Part shown: positions 1 to 12,900 of the stretch, in pieces
How positions within the stretch are numbered: the first letter of the stretch is position 1
How the letters are laid out: every line of letters begins with the position of its first letter
Assembly: GCF_901709675.1 (NCBI RefSeq)
Contig: NC_051108.1
Span: forward strand, 992,001 to 1,056,000
Reading direction: 5' to 3'
DNA length: 64,000 nt
Origin: Syngnathus acus
Lineage: Eukaryota > Chordata > Actinopteri > Syngnathiformes > Syngnathidae
The notes under the pieces: generated by a model
Told to the model about the DNA's origin: nothing
Database searches by the model: none
Seen by the model: the letters and a program-made list of their open reading frames with translations, nothing else
Program-made: the position numbers and the translations under genes

Positions 1-2294
1 GTGGAATTTAAGAGCGGGGGGGGGACCTTGTAAATTAGGCTCGTTGTCGATAACGCGTAAATAAATGCCTAACTTAAAATAAACACACACACACAAGGAG
101 CAAGTTCAACATGCAGACACGCATTTGCCCAAAGTGATTCGGGCAATTTCCCCCTTCTTTGTTTGTCCACCTGAGACATCTGAGAAGTGGGCCACTTCCA
201 CGGGAAACCCGACACCCGGCCCTCACGGTCTCCATGGCGGCGCGCCGGTGTCGGGTTCCACTCGTCCACGGCGGCCGGCTCGCCGCTTGATGAAAGTCTC
301 CTCATCGGTTATTCCGACCGGGATGTCGGTGGCGCCCCCACTTGTTGCACTTGAGGATTCAAATTGATTGGATTCGCATGTTGCGCTTCCTGGGAGGGGC
401 CTGGAGAAGCCAGCATTGTTTCAACTGCTGCGCTGACCAAGAGCCGCAATTTCTTTCAAGTTGGGAAGAATTTGCCGAGCCTTCTGATTCTGCTCCAGAA
501 CATTTAGCTCAACCTGGGGCCCTGTTTTTTTTTTTTCCGATTGCGATTGGGTTGGTTGGTCACGTTTTGCCTCGCTTGTGAGACCTGGCTAGCCTTGTAC
601 ACACACACGCGGCCTTGATCCTTCCTCACTGTTAACGAAGGCAGCGACCACAAATCTGATTTGTGGGCCTGAGGTGATTTAACGCTGCCCCCTTCCCACA
701 ATGCCTTGCTTTGAATCAGTGCTGAGTGTGTGTGTTTGTGCACGCGCGCCCGATACTGAAGCAGAAACTCACCCAAAACAAAGACATTTTGTGCCCTTTC
801 ATTCATCGGCCTCCTTTGTGCCGATGCGGCTCATTTTATTTTCAGACTGGATTGCCCAATTCCACTTCCAACCATGGAAATGGCATGAGAAAAAAAAAAA
901 AAATGACACATTGATACATTCTGATGACTCGTCAAGCCCGAATGAGCACGGCCCACTGCAAAGCTCACTCTCTCGTTCCTCTCCTTGACCTTCTGGTCCA
1001 ATCCCCCCATGTTGCTGCAGGTGGGGCCGCAACAATATTGACTTCATTTTAGTAAGCCTGTGTGTGTGCGTGTGTGTGTCTGGAGGAGAGCGAGATGACG
1101 CACAGCTTTAGGAATCTATTTCTAGTTTTAAGCAAAAAGTCCTCCTCCTCCCTTCAAGCTCATCTTTATAAAGCTAAATGAATCTTAATGGAATCCTCAG
1201 CGTCGCCTTGGCAACGCTGTCTGCCACCCGCACGTTAATAGAGCAAAACAAACCACGAGGGCCAGTGCGGTTTTGCTTCGTCGCAAAATCGCAAGTTTCT
1301 TTCTCTCTGCTTTTTGGTCAGAAACCGGGCTGTTCCATGTTGTTACTTGTGTTGCTAATGTTGTCACAGAAGACAAGATTGTGCGGGTCTTGGAAATGTC
1401 AGCGCTTTAAAAAGGCTACCAGGGAAGGAGGTCACCAAGGTCACGTTTGGAACTCGTTCGTCGGCACAGTCGTGTGGAGGAATGCGTGCGTTCCTTTTCG
1501 CAAATAAAGAAAGGCCGACGCAAATTCCCGCTGGAGCAAAAAGTTGCGAGGGCTTTCCAGTGACAGGCGCCAAAAAGAGGAAGTGGACTTTGGCACGGGA
1601 AGAATGGCAGGATTGGAGAGAGGCTGCGGGAGGAGTGGCGCGGTGAACTTTGACCCTTTGCTCGCCGTCGGCGCGGGTGTGCGCGTCCCGCCTAGCAAAC
1701 ATACCGTCTGGACTTCCTGCGCTTGAACTTGGCTTTCACAGGACGCCACCCGCTCTTTCTTTTGTTTGCCAGTCCGAGCGGGCCGCCGTCTCCGCGGTAA
1801 CAGTCGCCGCCGGTTACGCAAGCCGGGAAAACGGCAACCGTCCGCGACGCGCATTCCAGCGCTAAATCACAACACGCGCACGCATTCCCGACCCCGCCCT
1901 CGCTATCAAAACGCCGCTCAGTGTTTCCACTCTGCGCCATTGAGTCACATGTGGCGAGAGGCGCGAGGAGGGAAAATAGGGCGTGGCCTCCCCAAAGCGC
2001 AAATAGGTTTTGTCATCTTATTGTTGTCTGGCGATTCCTCGTGTTGCGCTCGTTCTACATGTCAACACCGCCCTCCTAAAAGCACAGTTTTCTCATATGA
2101 CTTTGTTTTTCATAGGAAAGTCAACAACAGGCAACTTCTGTTTGCCCACACACGCGTCACTCACCAGGACAGGCTCCGCCTCTTAAACCCACACACATTC
2201 AATGTCACAAATAATAAATAAATAAATATATATACATTTTTTATTTTATTATCATGGTCTCAGTAGTTTTTCTGTGTGTTTGTGGGATTCGCAG
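1..2294 (+). other. afdn: afdn upstream intron (no exon seen)
   Basis: No exon is recognised here. The first afadin exon in the window opens at 2295 behind a GCAG acceptor. The roughly 37 N-terminal residues that precede that point in vertebrate afadin were searched for by eye and not found, so this is most likely part of intron 1. The stretch holds short CA/GT runs, a poly-A run near 890, a GC-richer part around 1600-1960 and AT-rich sequence just before the exon. A cis-regulatory role for the GC-rich part is possible but not shown. Confidence 0.6.
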
Positions 2295-5200
2295 GAGCTG
2301 GAGTTCCATGGCGTGATGCGCTTCTACTTCCAAGACCGCATGGCGGGCAACTTTGCTACCAAGTGCATCCGCGTGTCCAGCACGGCCACCACTCAGGACG
2401 TCATCGAGACGCTGGCCGAGAAGTTCCGGCCCGACATGAGGATGCTGTCGTCGCCGCGCTACTCCCTCTACGAGGTCCACGTCAGCGGCGGTGAGTCGCG
2501 CTCGGCCTCGCCCTCGGACAAAGGCTCGGTTAAAAAAAAAAAAAAAAATGAAATGGAAATTGTGTGCGTGCGCGTTAGAAGAGCGGCAGCTGGACCTGGA
2601 CGAGAAGCCGCTGGTGGTTCAGCTCAACTGGAATAAGGACGACAGAGAAGGACGATTTGTCCTCAAGAACGAGAACGACATCCTGCCCAAGGTCTGCAAA
2701 CGGGTCGCCGACCCCCATTGCGCACCAATCTAACCAAAACCTCTCCTTCCTTTCTCGTAAAGAAGAGTCAGAGTAACGGGCCCGAGAAAGAGAAGGACGG
2801 CGTAATCCAGAACTTCAAAAGGACTTTGTCCAAGAAGGAGAAGAAGAAGGAGAAGAAGCGGGAGAAGGAGTTTGCCCGGATAACGGATGGCGACGACCAG
2901 ATGCCCAATCGGGACGACGGGTAGAGCCCACGTCCGCCGCCGCCGCCACCCGAGAAGCTTCCCGCCGTCTCACTTGTTGGCTTTGTCATCCGCAGGGAGA
3001 ACAGCCGGCTGGCCGCCGAGGTCTACAAGGACATGCCCGAGACCAGCTTCACCCGGACCATCTCCAACCCGGAGGTAGTGATGAAGCGGCGCAGGCAGCA
3101 GAAGCTGGAGAAGCGCATGCAGGAGTTCATGAGCAGCGACGGGCGGCCCGACTCGGGTACGACGGCAATTTGCCTACCGACTCGTGGGCCTTCCACATGC
3201 TTTCCACATGCCTCACTCGTGTGCGAAGTCGCCGACGTGCGTCACGAACGCCGGGCGCCTCATTAACCTCTACTTTTGTGTGTGTGTGTGTGTGTGTGTC
3301 GCCCACCACAGGGGGCACGCTGCGCATCTACGCTGACAGTCTGAAGCCCAACATCCCCTACAAGACCATCCTGCTCTCCACCCGGGACACGGCCGACTTC
3401 GCCGTGGCCGAAGCCTTGGAGAAGTACGGCTTGGAGAAGGAGAACCCTCGAGAATACTGCATCGCCCGGGTAGGCTTCTTAAAAATCAGCATTCCCTCAT
3501 GTTAATTCCGTGGGGGGGGGGGTGTGCGACAATGTTTCGCAAAGCACACTCTGCTCTTGAACACAATATGCAAACCTCAATGGAATGACTTTGATGCGGC
3601 GAGCAGATGCTGACGCTTGGCTTTCTTCCACGCGGCAACATCACGCGCGCTCGCCCGCACGCACACACACGGCTTATCGTTGTAATTTGCTGATGAGGTG
3701 GCGGCACAAACACTCGGGTAGCTTAGTAAGCTCGTCAAGCCAGTGTGCGGCGGCGGCGGCGGCGGCCTTTGCTGTGCGCTATCAAAAGATGCCATTCCAA
3801 ACATGTTTGTAAAATGTTAAAAGCTGCCTTTTGTGTTGTTGTTGTGTAGCAAGACGACAAATCTGGCAAAGAGGCCATCCTGGACGACGGCGAGTGTCCT
3901 TTGCAGATCTTCAGGGACTGGCCGGCAGACAGAGGTCAGTTGCCGTTCGCGTGTCTCTGCTGCCCCCTTGTGGCTCTCTCGCAACATTACAACATCAATG
4001 TGAATTTTTCTTCTGTTTTTTTGCAGGTGCCTTGGTTTTCCAGCTGAAGAAGAGACCGCCCGACTACCACTTGCGCAAGACGAGGAAAGCAGATGACAAG
4101 GGCCTGCAAGGGAAGGACGGCTCTGGGCCCTTGCCGCCGGAAAAACTGCCCTATCTGGTGGAGCTGAGCCCGGGTACGCGCACGCTCTCTGCATCCCAAG
4201 CACATTTGCGGCGACCGAGGTGAAGTCTTCTCATGTTGACGAGTCCAGATGCTGCACGTGAATTTTGGGCCAGCTCGTAATCCAGCGCGGTCCGCGCCAA
4301 ATGCTTGTCTGTAATTTCGGACGGATGGGCTTGCTCGCTCCGCTTGGAAATGAAGGGAATCCCAAAGTGAATTTTATTTTTCCAGCTCGACTTTGCCTAA
4401 CGTGCCTAACAAGCTTGTTTCTTGCTCCTGACCTGAATTACCCCTCAACCCGCCGCTCCCACTAACACATGAAGACCACAATAATGATGCTAATCTTTTA
4501 GCTAACCAGGTTGCGCTGCATTTTCACCCTGTGCTGTGTCTCTTTCTTTTCTTTCCCGCTTTCTCGTGGCATGGTGCGGCACTGCTGCTGTGCGTGTGTG
4601 TGTGTGTGTGTGTGGGGGGCGCTCCTTGTGCATGTCTTCTGCTTCCTGTGCCTGCCTGCGCTAGGGCGAGGGAATCACTATGCCTACTACGCCTATCGGC
4701 ATCACGAAGGTAAAAAGTGCATCTCACACCTTCTTTCTGTGTCCGCACGTTTGTCATTTAAAAGCAAAAATAGCGTGAGGAGTGAAATGAAAATGGCCCA
4801 AATTCAGGTCTTTTTTTTACGCGATCCACTTGAAGCGTCGTTCTTTTTTTTTTTTTTTTGCAGTATTTTTAGCTGCAGCTCTCTGAGCAAATGATTGGGT
4901 ATCAGAAAAACCTCCCGTTTTTTTCCCCCTTTCCTTCCTTTCACCACAGACGTCAACTTTTCCTTTCTCACTGTTCTTCCTTTCACTTGTATTAAACTGC
5001 GCATTAACAAACCATCACTAACGGCTCACCAATTGCCACCGTTAGTCATTTGAAAGGTGCAATGAGTAAAAATTGAATAGATGAATTTTTTTTGGTTTTT
5101 TTACTTTGATGCTTTTTTTTTCCCGTTAATGAAGCCCGCCCTTGCATTGCAGACGGGTCCGACTCCCGCGACAAACCCAAGCTGTACCGGCTGCAGCACA

Positions 5201-6918
5201 GCGTCACCGAGGTGGGCTCGGACTGCACCGACGACGGCGCCATCCAGGTAGCCAGCCAAATTTGGCTCCCCCGCCGGCCCGGCTTGCGTGGCGCCGCCCG
5301 TGACATTTGCTTGCCTCGCCAGCTGCTGGGCCCGGGCGTGCTGCCTCACCACTGCAACCTGACTCACAGCGAGGGCCTGGTGACAGTGACGCCGCGCGGC
5401 CCCGAGGCCGAAACCTTCGTGGACGGCCAGCGCGTGGGCGAGACGGTGGCGCTCCGCTCGGGCGCCACGCTGCGCTTCGGATCGGCGCTGGTCTTCAAGT
5501 TCGTCGACCCGCTCTACGACCAGGCCGCCAAGAGGGAGCCGCCCGCCGCCATGCGCGCAAGGCACAAGTCCGGGTGAGCGAAAGGAGCAGCCGGTGTTGG
5601 ATCTGCTTTCAATTGCAATCCGAGCCGCTGCTGGTTCTCCCCATCTGTGAGGGCTGATGAGGTTTGAGATGAAGGGAGCAAATGAAAGGAGAAAGTTTGT
5701 GCGGGGCCTCTAATCTCATCAGCGTGGGGCAGGGTGGGGCCTCCTCATCTTCCTCCTTCTGGGTTCCCGCACTCGTGTGGCCGATATAAGCAAGAGCGTG
5801 AAAAGGATCATTTTTTGCTTCGATGTGAGGGAATTGTGGCAATCTTCGTCTTTTGCAGCCAATGCAAACATTTTGCACACGTCTTCATGTGTGTGGTCAT
5901 AAGTGGGTTCCTCCTCAAACATGACATTTGACCACAGCATTGCAGCCTTCAAAGTCTTTCTGGAAGAGTTTTGTCAGACAACTTGCGGTCAGTCACGCTG
6001 CTTTTTTTCTTTGTTTGTGTGGGCCACTGCAGGAGCGTTCCCGACACCACCTTTGACCTCCAGGGTGACCTCCACGGCGTGGCCGCCATCCCCACCAGCA
6101 AGGTAACGCGCCATCTTGACCTCGGTGAAAGCGAGCGAGGTCCCAGCGGTGCTCGTGCTTCTGGCAGAGCTCCGGGAAGTTGGAGATGGAGCGCGGGATG
6201 GTGAAGCCCATGATCCGAGGCGAGCCGCAGGACGGCCGGACCCAGGACGGCTCGGGCGACCGGCCCGACCTGACTCTCCCGGCCAGCATCGAGTTCCGGG
6301 AAAACTGTGAGTCGAAGCTCAGACTCCACATAGCCGCGCTCGCTTCTGACGCGTGGACGTTTTGCGCACAGCCGAAGACACGTTCCTGTCGGCCATCATC
6401 AACTACACCAACAGCTCGACGGTGCACTTCAAGCTGTCGCCCACGTACGTGCTGTACATGGCGTGCCGCTTCGTGCTGTCGCCCGCCCACCGGCCCGACA
6501 TGTCGCCCTCGGAGCGCACGCACAAAGTCATCGCCATCGTCAACAAGATGGTGAGCATGATGGAAGGCGTCATCCAGGTGAGCGCTCGTCAACCCGTCGG
6601 TCCGTCTGTCCGTGCTCTCCCTCTGTTGTCCGTCTGTCGGCGCTAAAAGCTAATGGGCTAACGTGCGAGTGGTGGCCCGATGGCTCATTTTGTGGACGGT
6701 TTTTGAGTTTCTATTTGAATGAGGTTGTTGCCAAGACCTTGAGCCAGAGATGCTCCTCTTCATCTTTAAATGTGACAAAGGACAAACTTGTGTGTGTCGT
6801 AGTGTAGCTGTTGACGTGTTCTCTCTCTGTCCTGTGAATGTGTCCCTTCTTCTTCCTCCTCCGTCCATGCAGGAAAGTCCTGAAGGGGATCAGGTAGGAT
6901 AGCACATGATCAGACTCT

Positions 6919-6967
<49 letters not shown>

Positions 6968-9900
6968 CTTTGTTTTTTTTGTCCTTGTGCTTCTTTCAAC
7001 CCACTTCTTCCCACTTGGTTGTTGCCGCTGCTGCTGCTGCTGCTGCTGCTTTTTTATTGCTGCCACTCTAACAGAAATGTAAACAAAACAAACATCTACA
7101 CTGGTTCCTTGACTTCTGGGTTTTATCGCTGTGTTGATTTTTTTTTCTTCTTCCAGCAAACTGCAAGAGTGTCAAACACTTTGATTAGCTGCTTTTAGCC
7201 ACGGCTCACACCCCGATGCTCACACGCAGATTAAGTCTAGCTCTTGGCATTAGGCCACGCCTCCTCCTGGCACACACGATTTGATGGGCGAGGAAGGAGT
7301 CAATGACTTTCTGATCGTGGTTATGGAAGAAAGTCAAGGCACCAGTGTAGCAGAAGCTAACGCAGCCTTCCACAGCTGGACGCGGTGACGTCATCCCCGG
7401 CCGACTAATGATTCCATTCAGCTTCCGGGACCCGCCTGCCTGCCACTAAAACCAAAAGGAATGGCGAGCGGCCAAGCCCAAAGCGACTTCCCGCCCGCCC
7501 GCGCGGCGGTTGCATCCTCGCGTCTTGTGTGTGACGTGACGCTTGTGAATGCACAAGTCTTTAACGCTTCATCTGTCTCTTGTTCCCTTTCTGGAACTTT
7601 TGGTTTTGGATGCACTCGGTCGGCTCCTTAACAACAACTGCTCCCGACGATAATTTGTTTGTCTTCTCTTTTTTGCTTCAGTTGACTTTTTGTTTCTCTC
7701 TCCCCCCCAAGGTGGGTGGGGATAGACAAGTGGCCGCTGTGATTGGTGGATCGTATTAACCAATCAGCTCCTCAGACAGCAAGCCCCTCCTCCATCAGGA
7801 CAACAAAATAACAAGTTGCTCAATGAAATTATTGATCACCTGGCGGACTTTCATCCAAAGTCTCCGTTATTCAATTTGAGGGTCAGGATAGATGCGTCAT
7901 GAAATGACCTAAAGGTGGTGCCACTGAGCATTAGTGGAGGAGGCGGCTGCCGTCTGGCGACTTGAACTTGACCGGCGGACCGGTCGCTCGTGTCACTGCC
8001 GAGCTCACCATTGTTTGGCCGACTGCAATGACGGGGCGAGAAGGGGGGGGCGGAGTTTGCCGGGCATGTGTCTATCCTTCGGGTAACACCTCGCTCTTGG
8101 CCGCCGCTGACAACGACGGGGCGTCGGCGCTCACGCCGTAACGCCTTGCGCCTTTCTGTGCAGAAGCAGAAAAACATTGCGGGCGCGCTGGCCTTCTGGA
8201 TGGCCAACGCGTCGGAGCTGCTCAACTTCGTCAAGCAGGACCGCGACCTGAGCCGCGTCACGCTGGACGCCCAGGACGTCCTGGCGCACCTGGTCCAGAT
8301 GGCCTTCAAGTGAGTGACACTTCACCTTTGTCTTGGCACAAAGCCACGACGCGTATGAAACGTGTGCGATGCGCCTCGGCAGGTACCTGGTGCACTGCCT
8401 GCAGGCCGACCTCAACAACTACATGGCCGCCTTCCTGGATGACCCCGAGGAGCACAATCCGCAGAGACCCAAGATAGGTAACTGTCACAAACTGTGTGCA
8501 TATTGTTATATATTTATAGCTATTTTTTTTCCTCCCCATCCAGAGGACGTCCTGCACACGCTGACGGGCGCCATGTCTCTGCTGCGGCGTTGCCGCGTCA
8601 ACGCGGCGCTGACCATCCAGCTCTTCTCGCAGCTCTTCCACTTCATCAACATGTGGCTCTTCAACAAGCTGGTGACGGACAGCGAGTCGGGCCTGTGCTG
8701 CCACTACTGGGGCGCCATCCTGCGCCAGCAGCTCAGCCACATCGAGGCCTGGGCCGAGAAGCAGGGCCTGGAGCTGGCCGCCGACTGCCACCTCAGTCGC
8801 ATTGTGCAGGTGGGTCGGTCCGCCTCGTTTGATTGGCCAATAGGACGGAACGGAGATTCTAAGATTTGTTTGTGCAGGCCACCACTCTGCTGACTATGGA
8901 CAAGTACTCCATGCAGGACGTCCAGAACATCCACAGCACTTGCTTCAAGCTCAACTCGCTGCAGCTACACGCGCTCATGACCAACTACCACTGCGCCCCC
9001 GACGAGCCTTACATCCCGCCCGTAAGACGCCCATCCACACCAAAAGCTTTGGGGGTCATTTCTACGATTTCATAACAACCTCTCGCCAGGAGCTGATCGA
9101 CCACGTGGTGGCAGTGGCGGAGAACACGGCGGATGAGCTGGCACGCAGCGACGGGCGCGAGGTGCAGCTGGAGGAGGACCCTGACCTGCAGCTGCCCTTC
9201 CTGCTGCCCGAGGACGGCTACTCGTGTGACGTGGTGCGCAGCCTGCCCAACGGCCTGCAGGACTTCCTCGACCCGCTGCTACAAAGAGGTCTGACATTTG
9301 AAACGCTCAAAAGTAGAAACTAGTGCTCCACAATGACAAGAAAAAGTCCATTCGGATTGTTTGATGTGAAAGAAACGCAAAATCTGCTCTCCTTTCATTT
9401 CACCCCAACGGAAAAGCCACATTGTCTTTGTCGGAGACCAAATCAGTTGAGTCAATAACTTTGTTGCCTTTGAAACATTGTGTAAATTTTATTTTTTTTT
9501 CCCCCTGTGTTTTGGCCGCCAGGCTTCTGCCGGCTGACGCCGCACCCTCGCTCGCCCGGAACCTGGACGGTCCACTTTGAGGGGGCCGACTGCGACAGCC
9601 ACTTTGCCGCCGTCGACAACTCTGACATGGTATGCGCCACGTCGTGCGCGTGTGTGTGGTCTAATTGCCACTCGGCACACAAGTGAGCTTGTAGCGCAAA
9701 ATGAGAGAGTGTTTAAGTTATAAAATGCGCACACACCTTCTCTGTCATTGGCGCCTTTCTTGATAGCTTGAATCCAATTTCAGGACAGCACGTAAACACA
9801 CACACACACACGCTTTTAGCTTTTCACTGACATTGTGGGAGTGTCCCCTCCCCTTCCGTCCACAAATGGCCACCTCATAAACACAAAAGCGTCCATTTCA

Positions 9901-12900
9901 GCGCCAAAGTCCGGGAAAAGTAGACGCACGCTAAAAGCTTTGCGTCAGTGAAAGTGAGTCATTGTCGCGGGCGCTCTCCATTAACTCGTCTGGCGCTCGC
10001 CACACAACGCCGACAGAGGAGGCGGGGCGACGACCCGAAAATTGGATGCAGACGTCTCGTTTTCGGCACCTTGAGAGAAGATTTGCTCCTCTGATGTGGG
10101 AACGTGCGACCCTGCGCATCTGTGCATGGGTGTGTGTGTGTGCGCGTGCGCAGCTGTGGTTTCCATTCTTGAGTGGCATCCAGCAACCCGCAGTTCCTCG
10201 GCGGTTCTCCTGCCTCCCTCCCTCCCTCCCTCCCTCGCTCCCTCCCTCCCTGCTTTCTGCGCGCCTCCTCCGACTGTCCACCACTTAGTCGTTTTTCTGG
10301 AGGTGCCACTCTGTCGCTCAGCGCTGTTGTTTGTCTTTTCTCGTCTTTTCTCCCCTGCCGCGTCAGCCAATGAGGAAAGAGCCGGAGGTGGTGACGGTGA
10401 CGCTGAAGAAGCACAACGGCATGGGCCTCAGCATCGTGGCCGCTAAGGTAAGGAAGCGCTGCCGCTGCTGTAGCCCACCGCCCGCATGTGTAAATAGTTT
10501 CCCGTGAAACGCAACGCCAAAGAGCGAGGAGCCAAACGCCGTCCAGATGTTCTTGACGCCTGTAAATGTTTGGATCGAGTCTGTCACGAAATCGCACAAG
10601 ACAATTTTTGAAAGGCTCTGTCGTTGCGGCGAGTGAAGTTGAAATAGAAAGCCTCTTTCCTGCTCACAGCCGCCCGCCCGCCGCTTTCCTGTGTGGGAAG
10701 GAAGCACGTCGAGAGGAAGCTTCCTGGCACGCCGCGCTTTTTTTTGGGGTTTTTTTTAAACCACGCTCAATCGCTCAGCATGTGTGTGTGCGATGGGAAC
10801 GGCAGGTTGTCACACAGCTGCTCGGGCTGAGCTCCGCCTTATGTAACCCCGCCGTGTGTGTGTGCGTGCGTGCGTGCGCAAAGCGGCGCTCCACCTCAGT
10901 GCAAGCAGCCGGCTCGCAGCTCTTCTGGGGAGGAATTTTGCCGCCGCTCAGGAACTTTTAAGACTCTGCCGTTTGGAATTTCTAGCGGGCGGCTCCTGTT
11001 TTGTCAGGTGTTTGAGCGTCAATGCTGCTTTTGAAGTTCGGCGCTGCACGCTAACAGGCAAAGACGTGTGTGTGTGTGCGTGGACCGATTTGGACCAGGA
11101 CATGTGGTTCTCCGTGGTGGGGAGGAAAGACCAGGTATGTTTGTAGAAAAAGCTCCGTTGGATTTCAAAGCTGGTGGCGGTGGGCCGGAGGAAGTCTCGC
11201 GTGCTGCAAGCCGGCCTCTGGGTTTTTGGCTCTGCACTGTTTGCTCAGCTAATGATTAAACTGGCGAGCACGCACACGTCGGCACGTGACGACAGCAGGC
11301 GTCTGCACTTCACGATCCATTTGTTCAGTTGGAGGCGCGCTTAGTTTCATTTGTAATTCAAATTCGCTCGCAATTTGTGTCTCAAATCATCTCCCTTGCT
11401 TGATGAAAGGAATCTTCTTTTAGTTTTGACGGCTGGCTATCTAGGCCTGAAACAATGAGAGCACCAAAAGTTTGTGTCTTTGAAGTTCTGCTTGAGTGAT
11501 TGTTTGTTTGTTTGTTTGCTTGCTTGAAGGAACATTTGCACAAGTTAAACAATGGCTTGCAAAACAAACACCCCCCCCCATTCCATGTGGTCACCAACAA
11601 TGGGGGGATGTCTGATTTCCTGTGCTACAGCAAGTCTCATTTTGTCAGCCTTCACGGCCACTTTAGCGCATTTGCCTTTTCAAAGTTGGACGTGGATTTG
11701 TTTGGCGCGTGGGGCGAGGCCACTCGCAACATAAAAATATTTTGGAAGACGACAGAGCCTTCGGGCCTCGCTTGTTTGAACACGCGTGATGCGAGGCAAA
11801 ATGGGCATAGCCACAAAAAATCGGCTTCAACTCTCGTGTTATTGGCTTGCGCTAAAATTACACTTCTTACATAAGAAAACACTGGAGAGTAAAAATATGT
11901 CAGGTCAGGTGGTGCTCATTGGATTGCGGATTTTGTGTCCTCCTGCAGGGTGCCGGCCAGGAGAAACTGGGCATCTACATCAAGTCGGTGGTCAAAGGAG
12001 GCGCCGCTGACATGGTTGGTACCGCACACTGACGCATGCACACTCTCTCACACACACACACCTATATTGAGCCATTTTTTTCCTGTGGTTGTAGGATGGG
12101 CGACTGGCAGCCGGCGACCAGTTGCTGAGTGTGGATGGGCGCAGCCTGGTGGGCCTGTCACAAGAGAGGTGAGGCGCCCATCTTGTTTTGCAGCGTTCAC
12201 ACCATCAACCCCCCCCCACCCCCCCAATAAAAATGCCTGGGAAGATTTTCAAAAACACAGCATACTGAAGGAGACATTTTGTGCACACACAAGAGCTCCC
12301 AGGTGTCCGAATCACACACCCTTGCTATTGCATGATGGGATTATACTACCACCTGGTGGCCAACTTGCACATGCCTGAAGGAGCTGCCATGAATGAATCA
12401 TGTTCCTTGAACTGTCTAATTCGGTTTCAAGATGTTATGACTGAGCTTTTTTTTCATTTGCGGGGCTGGCACAGGGCGGCCGAGCTGATGACCAGGACGG
12501 GATCGGTGGTGACACTGGAGGTGGCCAAGCAGGGCGCCATTTACCACGGCCTTGCCACGCTCCTCAACCAGCCCAGCCCCATGATGCCTCGAGGTAACCG
12601 CCCCGCCGACACAAAAGCAACACGGCGGGCGGGCTTGGAATACCTTTTGACAAGATTGGTGACGATCGGCTCTCCGTGACTTCCCGTTTGCGCAGCCTCG
12701 GACCGCAGCCGCGAGAAGAACGGCAAACTGCGTCCCAAGAGCGAAGGCTTCGAGTTGTACAACAGCTCAGTGCCCAACGGCTCCCCGGAGAGTCCGCAGG
12801 CCGGCTGGGACGCTTACCCGGAACCAAAGAAGATGAGCGGGGAGGACCGGCTCCTCAAAAACCGGGCCGACCACCGCTCCAGTCCCAACGTGGCCAGTAA

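Larger units (their letters stand above)
6894..8163 (+). other. afdn: afdn intron with CT and CTG microsatellites
   Basis: Apart from the (CT)n run at 6923-6962 and the (GCT)8 run at 7027-7050, this 1.3-kb intron shows no exon or gene. A CCAAT-containing stretch occurs near 7740-7770 but nothing else supports a promoter there. Confidence 0.6.
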
